A DNA stretch of 64,000 nucleotides from Aminobacter sp039907765 (GTDB taxonomy: Bacteria; Pseudomonadota; Alphaproteobacteria; Rhizobiales; Rhizobiaceae): NCBI RefSeq assembly GCF_039907765.1, contig NZ_JARDJI010000016.1, positions 1 to 64,000 on the forward strand, read 5' to 3'. Under the pieces are notes generated by a model. It was not told the DNA's origin. It was given only the letters and a program-made list of their open reading frames with translations, and did no database searches. The position numbers and the translations under genes are program-made. Numbering within the stretch: the first letter of the stretch is position 1; the number at the start of each line of letters is the position of its first letter. Positions 59,240-64,000 of this stretch are shown here, one piece after another.

Positions 59240-59554
59240 ATGGAACACATTGCTGCACTGCTGTTGCTGGTGTCCTGTTCGCAAGACCTTTCGGGCTGCC
59301 GCGAAGTCGAGCCGCCTGTCGCCCTGTTCGAAGCCTACGAGGACTGCCAGGCGACCCTGCCCGGCACGCTGCGCAGCCTTGCGCCGCAGAACCCGCGCCT
59401 GTTCGGCAAGTGCCTGGAGGTCGACCCGGCGCTGGAGGACGACTACGATCAGCTCGTCTGGAACGTCCGGGCCGACGGCACGCTCGAGGCCGAGCTCAAG
59501 GTCTCGCACATGGTCGCGGTCGTCGGCAAGCCGGGCCAGGTTCCCGAACGTTGA
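59240..59554 (+). CDS. Hypothetical protein, possibly lipoprotein
   Basis: A 104-residue protein beginning MEHIAALLLLVSCSQDLSGC. A lipobox-like LVSC at residues 10-13 follows a short hydrophobic run but without a basic n-region. Further Cys (YEDCQA, FGKCLEV) may pair. The body resembles small conserved proteins of Rhizobiales with no assigned role. ATG 59240 follows the EcfG promoter, so it is probably stress-induced. Confidence 0.65.
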   Translation: MEHIAALLLLVSCSQDLSGCREVEPPVALFEAYEDCQATLPGTLRSLAPQNPRLFGKCLEVDPALEDDYDQLVWNVRADGTLEAELKVSHMVAVVGKPGQVPER

Positions 59555-59692
59555 CGGATTCGCGGCCGGTGCCGCCTCGCCGAAGGCCTCGGGCGCCGAA
59601 ACCACGTGCAGTATTCCGAAAATCGATTTCGGAAATTTCGCCGATGCGATAAGTATCGGCGGGGACGTTGTTAAAGTGAGAGGACCTTAAAT

Positions 59693-59938
59693 ATGAAGTC
59701 TGCAATTCTGGCGCTCGTCGCCGTGGTCACACTGGCGGCCTGCACCACCACCGAACGCGACGTCGCGACCGGTGCCGGCGTCGGTGCCGTGGCCGGTGCC
59801 GTCATCGGCGGCGGCAGGGGTGCGCTGATTGGCGGCGCCGTCGGCGCGGCCTCCGGCCTGCTGGTGCGCAATCTGCGCAACGGCTACTGCGAATACCGCG
59901 ACAGCCGCGGCCGGCTCTACACCGCCCGCTGCAACTAA
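59693..59938 (+). CDS. Glycine-zipper lipoprotein
   Basis: An 81-residue protein. MKSAILALVAVVTLAACTTT is a lipoprotein signal with Cys17 in LAAC. A glycine zipper follows (GAGVGAVAGAVIGGGRGALIGGAVGAASG), then NGYCEYRDSRGRLYTARC with two Cys. Such lipoproteins resemble OmpA-like/17-kDa outer-membrane antigens (YMGG type). GAGAGGA lies about 8 bp before the ATG. No exact EcfG promoter is seen upstream. Confidence 0.85.
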   Translation: MKSAILALVAVVTLAACTTTERDVATGAGVGAVAGAVIGGGRGALIGGAVGAASGLLVRNLRNGYCEYRDSRGRLYTARCN

Positions 59939-60035
59939 TCTAAGCGCAAGCGACCGCCCGGGGGCCGGCGATGCCGGCCTCCGGGACTTCTGCATCGCCT
60001 CGGGCTGTCGACCCCGGTCCTCGCGCAGGCTTCGG

Positions 60036-61643
60036 TCAGTCAGGATGGGGAATGTCGATTTCGACCGTGAGCCCCTCTCCGGCATAGCGCCGGTCGATTC
60101 GCCCACCCAGTTCGCGCCGGATGTTCATGTCGATCAGCTTCGTGCCGAAGCCGGTCCGCTGCGGCGCTTCCACGCCCTTGCCGTTCTTTTCCCGCCAGTT
60201 GAGCACCAGGCGCCTGTCGGCGCCCTGGCCCTGCACCCGCCAGTCGACCTTCAGGTCGCCGCCGGAGATGTCGGCCTCGCCATACTTCAGCGCGTTGGTG
60301 GCCAGCTCGTGGAAGGTCAGGCCGAGCGCCTGCGTCGTGGTTTCGTCCAGTTCCACGGGCGGCCCTGCCACGGCATCGTCAGGCAGGTCCTTGCCGAACA
60401 CCTGGGCGAGCTCGATCCTGAGCAGTTCGCCGAGGTCGGCCCGCTGCCAGCGCGACCTGGTCAGCATGTCCTGGGAGGCGGCCATGGCCTGCAGCCTGGC
60501 CGAGAAGGACGCGGAAAACTCGTCGATGTCGCGGCTGTTGGCGGCCGTCTGGCGTGCCATGGCCAGCACGCGGGCGATCGAGTTCTTGATCCGGTGCTTC
60601 ATCTCCTGAAGCATCAGGTCCTTCTCGAGCAGGCTCTTCTCCGTCGTCTTATGCAGCTTGGCGGCCGTCTCATAGGCGCGCTGCTGGTAGCGGGCGACCA
60701 GCGCGATGGCTGCCGCCAGCACCAGGCCGAAAATGCCCAGCATGATCGGTGCCGCCCGCGGCGACGGCGGCTCGAAGGCCGTGGTGGGCCTGAACAGGAT
60801 CGTCCACGCGCGGCCGGCGACCGTGGTCTCGCGGCGCACCACGAAGTCGTCGCCCCACGAGGCATCGGGCGGCGTCGCCGTCTGGAAAAGCAGTCCGGCG
60901 TCGGCCGGCGCACCGTCGAACACCTCCGCCGTCAGCGGCAGCAGCGGCCCCTTGCCGAGCGCCGCCTGGAACAGCTCCGCCGTGCGGAAGGCGACATAGA
61001 CGAGGCCCGTCGGCGGCGCGGCCCCTCCGTCCGCTCCATCGAGCCGCGCGAAGACCAGTATGCCGGATTGGGGGCTGGCATTGCCGGTGATCGCACCGAG
61101 CAGGACCGGGCCAGTGGCGCGGGGCTCGCCGCCGCCCGCCATCGCGGCATCGATCGCCGCGCGGCGCGCGTCGTCGGTGAACATGTCGTAGCCCATGGCG
61201 TCGAGGCCGACCCTGTCCATGGGTTCGAACAGCACGATCGGGGCGAGCCAGGCGCGATCCGACGGCGGAAAGGGCGTGCGGTCGATGCCGTAGCCCTGCT
61301 TCAGCTCGTGTGAGACCTGGGCTTCCTCGCCGCGCCGCACCAGCCGCAAGAGGCCGATGCCGCTCAGGCCCGAGAAGTTGCGGGTGACGTCGAGCGCGCC
61401 GAAGAAGGTGCGGAACTGGTCGCGCGAGATCGCGCCGCGCTGCGACAGGAACATCGCCTGCGTCGCCCGCAGCAGCGACAGGTCGAATTCCACCCTGCCC
61501 TCGATGCGGTTGAGCGCATCGTCGGCGACCGCCTGGAACTTGATGCGCGCCGCCTCGACCGTGGCGAAATAGACAAGCCCCGCCATCGCCAGCCCAACCA
61601 GCGTGACGGCCGTGAAAATGAGACTCGGAAAATATCTCTTCAA
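60036..61643 (-). CDS. CHASE-domain HWE-family sensor histidine kinase
   Basis: A 535-residue membrane kinase. The N-terminal helix (FTAVTLVGLAMAGLVYFAT) and a second near residue 300 (IMLGIFGLVLAAAIALVARY) bracket a periplasmic CHASE domain (MFLSQRGAISRDQFRTFFGAL; PIVLFEPMDRVGLDAMGYDMF). The H-box is QEMKHRIKNSIARVLAMARQT, and HWE ATPase motifs follow (LTFHELATNALKYGEA; LNWREKNGKGV; GFGTKLIDMNI). CHASE domains sense small extracellular molecules. A third HWE kinase near the phyR locus. Confidence 0.88.
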   Translation of the reverse strand: MKRYFPSLIFTAVTLVGLAMAGLVYFATVEAARIKFQAVADDALNRIEGRVEFDLSLLRATQAMFLSQRGAISRDQFRTFFGALDVTRNFSGLSGIGLLRLVRRGEEAQVSHELKQGYGIDRTPFPPSDRAWLAPIVLFEPMDRVGLDAMGYDMFTDDARRAAIDAAMAGGGEPRATGPVLLGAITGNASPQSGILVFARLDGADGGAAPPTGLVYVAFRTAELFQAALGKGPLLPLTAEVFDGAPADAGLLFQTATPPDASWGDDFVVRRETTVAGRAWTILFRPTTAFEPPSPRAAPIMLGIFGLVLAAAIALVARYQQRAYETAAKLHKTTEKSLLEKDLMLQEMKHRIKNSIARVLAMARQTAANSRDIDEFSASFSARLQAMAASQDMLTRSRWQRADLGELLRIELAQVFGKDLPDDAVAGPPVELDETTTQALGLTFHELATNALKYGEADISGGDLKVDWRVQGQGADRRLVLNWREKNGKGVEAPQRTGFGTKLIDMNIRRELGGRIDRRYAGEGLTVEIDIPHPD

Positions 61644-61771
61644 CTCGAGCTGGCCTGCGGTCTCCCCTCGCCCCCATTAAAGCACGTTCTTCGGGAGAGG
61701 GAATGCCCAGGCCCTGCGATCCGGCAGGCCAGGGGCCCTGGCGGCAGCGCCGCCGGCCCCCCGCGAGCGAC

Positions 61772-62563
<792 letters not shown>

Positions 62564-62578
62564 GATCCTGGCTCCCGG

Positions 62579-63895
62579 CTAGATGCGCTTGCGATAGATG
62601 GTGTCGAGCCAGACGGCGACGACGAGCACCAGGCCCACGACGATGTTCTGCAGCGGCGTGTCGATGCCGAGCAGTACCATGCCCGACTGCAGCGACTGCA
62701 TCAGAAGCGCGCCCAGCATGGCCCCGGCGATGGTGCCCGAGCCGCCGGCGAGCGAGGTGCCGCCGATGACCGCCGCGGCGATCGTCAGCAGTTCGTCGAG
62801 CGTGCCTTGCGCATTGGTCGCAGCGTTGAGGCGGGCGGTGGAGATGGCCGAGGCGACCGCCGCGAGCAGCCCCATCACCATGAAGATCTTGAGCACCACC
62901 CAGCGCGTGTTGATGCCGGCGAGTTCCGCCGCCTCGGGGTTGCCGCCGATGGCGAAGACGTAGCGGCCGAAGCGCGTGCGGGTGGTGATGAAGGTCATGA
63001 CCACGCCGACGGCGATCGCGATCAGCACCGGAATGGCGATGCCGTGGGCGATGAACAGGCCGCCCTCCGGAATGGCGATGCCGTTGGCCTCGGCATAGCG
63101 GCGCACGATGTTGACCGGCCAGGGATAGGAATTGACGACCCAGACGGCGGCCACGATGGCCGCGCAGGTCACCGCGCCGAGGAAGAACTCGGCCCAGACC
63201 GGCCTGAGCGGAAACTTGAAGCGCTTGCGCTGGCGCCTGCCGTTGAGCAGCATCACCACCACCGCCGCGCAGGCGACCAGGCCGATCACCCAGCTCCAGG
63301 TCGAGCCGATCGCCCCGTCTGGGCCGCCGCCCATCAGCCGGAAGGTCGCATCCATCGGCGCCACGGTGCGGCCGCTGGTCATCCACCATGCCGCGCCGCG
63401 CCACACCAGCAGGCCGCCGAGGGTGACGATGAAGGCCGGGATGCTGAGATAGGCGATGAGAAAGCCGTGCAGCGCACCGATCGCAGCGCCGACGACGAGG
63501 CCGGCGGCCAGCGCGATCACCCAGATCCACGGGTCGCCGAGCGGCAGGCCGAGCACCCGGGGCAGGAATTCGGCCTGGGTCACGCCCATCACCATGCCGA
63601 CGAAGCCGAGGATCGATCCGACCGACAGGTCGATGTTGCGGGTGACGATCACCAGCACCATGCCGGTCGCCATCACCGCGACCGACGACGACTGGACCGA
63701 CAGGTTCCACAGGTTGCGCGGCGTCAGGAACAGGCCTCCCGACAGCAGGTGCAGGCCGATCCAGATGATCAGCAGCGCGCCCACCATGCCGAGCATGCGC
63801 GTGTCGAGTTCGGTTGCCTTGAGGAAGCGGCCTACCGCTGACAGATCGGAGGCCCGCGCGCGGTCGACCGGCGCGCCTGAGGTCGTATCGGTCAT
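62579..63895 (-). CDS. Sugar ABC transporter permease (RbsC/XylH type)
   Basis: A 438-residue CUT2 permease with about ten helices. TRNIDLSVGSILGFVGMVMG, FIVTLGGLLVWRGAAWWM, AIGGNPEAAELAGINTRWV and IAAAVIGGTSLAGGSGTIAGAMLGALLMQSLQSGM are diagnostic. The length and the central extra segment resemble xylose/fructose-type permeases. ATG 63895 is chosen because GGAGG lies 5 bp upstream; ATG 63898 is immediately adjacent. Probable cargo is a pentose or hexose. Confidence 0.9.
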   Translation of the reverse strand: MTDTTSGAPVDRARASDLSAVGRFLKATELDTRMLGMVGALLIIWIGLHLLSGGLFLTPRNLWNLSVQSSSVAVMATGMVLVIVTRNIDLSVGSILGFVGMVMGVTQAEFLPRVLGLPLGDPWIWVIALAAGLVVGAAIGALHGFLIAYLSIPAFIVTLGGLLVWRGAAWWMTSGRTVAPMDATFRLMGGGPDGAIGSTWSWVIGLVACAAVVVMLLNGRRQRKRFKFPLRPVWAEFFLGAVTCAAIVAAVWVVNSYPWPVNIVRRYAEANGIAIPEGGLFIAHGIAIPVLIAIAVGVVMTFITTRTRFGRYVFAIGGNPEAAELAGINTRWVVLKIFMVMGLLAAVASAISTARLNAATNAQGTLDELLTIAAAVIGGTSLAGGSGTIAGAMLGALLMQSLQSGMVLLGIDTPLQNIVVGLVLVVAVWLDTIYRKRI

Positions 63896-63962
63896 CATAT
63901 CCTCCCGTCCGGCCCATCGTGTGATCGGCCGGAGCACTCAATCTAGGTCAAAGGACAGTTGG

Positions 63963-64000
63963 ATGGAACTGGAGCAGGCACTGCGGCATCTGCTGGCCGG
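63963..64000 (+). CDS. Start of a divergent gene, cut by the window end
   Basis: ATG 63963, with AAAGGA 7 bp upstream, opens a frame (MELEQALRHLLA) that runs off the window. It diverges from the sugar importer. Too short to identify; a regulator of that importer would be a natural guess. Confidence 0.4.
   Translation, partial: MELEQALRHLLA

Overview
GC-rich, densely coded chromosomal DNA of an alphaproteobacterium, most likely a member of the Hyphomicrobiales close to Mesorhizobium/Aminobacter. The PhyR-NepR-EcfG general stress module, several HWE-type histidine kinases, a RIME-like palindromic repeat, cox genes with two subunit III homologues and a rhizobial pattern of ABC importers all point this way. 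No tRNA, rRNA, CRISPR array, prophage or insertion sequence was found.

Layout. 0.2-6.4 kb: an NTF2-like protein, then an RpiR-type regulator with an importer of the FbpA/AfuA class and a histidine phosphatase. 6.7-8.8 kb: cytochrome c, a DUF2189 membrane protein and a YbaK-like deacylase. 9.0-13.5 kb: an aa3-type cytochrome oxidase operon. 13.7-20.7 kb: a copper-resistance island (CopZ, CopA, glutaredoxin, 2Fe-2S flavoreductase, Cys/His-rich secreted protein, multicopper oxidase, CueR) with three CueR-type promoters that share 19-bp spacers. 21.4-26.0 kb: a second FbpA-class importer. 26.2-38.6 kb: a Nudix protein, a LacI-family regulator and a nine-gene minus-strand locus that joins a third FbpA-class importer with two paralogous binding proteins to five cytoplasmic phosphatase-family proteins. 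39.0-44.3 kb: an L,D-transpeptidase, a response regulator with a degenerate receiver, and a response regulator/hybrid kinase pair. 44.3-49.6 kb: an SDR, an mhqO/mhqD-like quinone-stress operon and a sulfatase. 49.7-61.6 kb: the general stress response region. 61.8-64.0 kb: part of a ribose/xylose-type sugar importer.

The most interesting part is 26.8-38.9 kb. A 16-bp operator, TTGCAC-N4-GTGCAA, occurs before the lacI gene, before an internal inositol-monophosphatase gene, and twice before the permease gene (one copy with one changed base). None of the phosphatases has a visible export signal. I infer that the locus imports an intact phosphorylated organic compound and dephosphorylates it inside the cell. 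The second binding protein carries a RIME-like repeat inserted in frame in its signal peptide.

In the stress region, GGAAC-N16/17-CGTT promoters sit before phyR, a DUF1328 gene, a DUF883 gene, an AI-2E-family transporter, a PRC-barrel protein, a small membrane protein and a hypothetical gene. This outlines a local EcfG regulon directly from the sequence.
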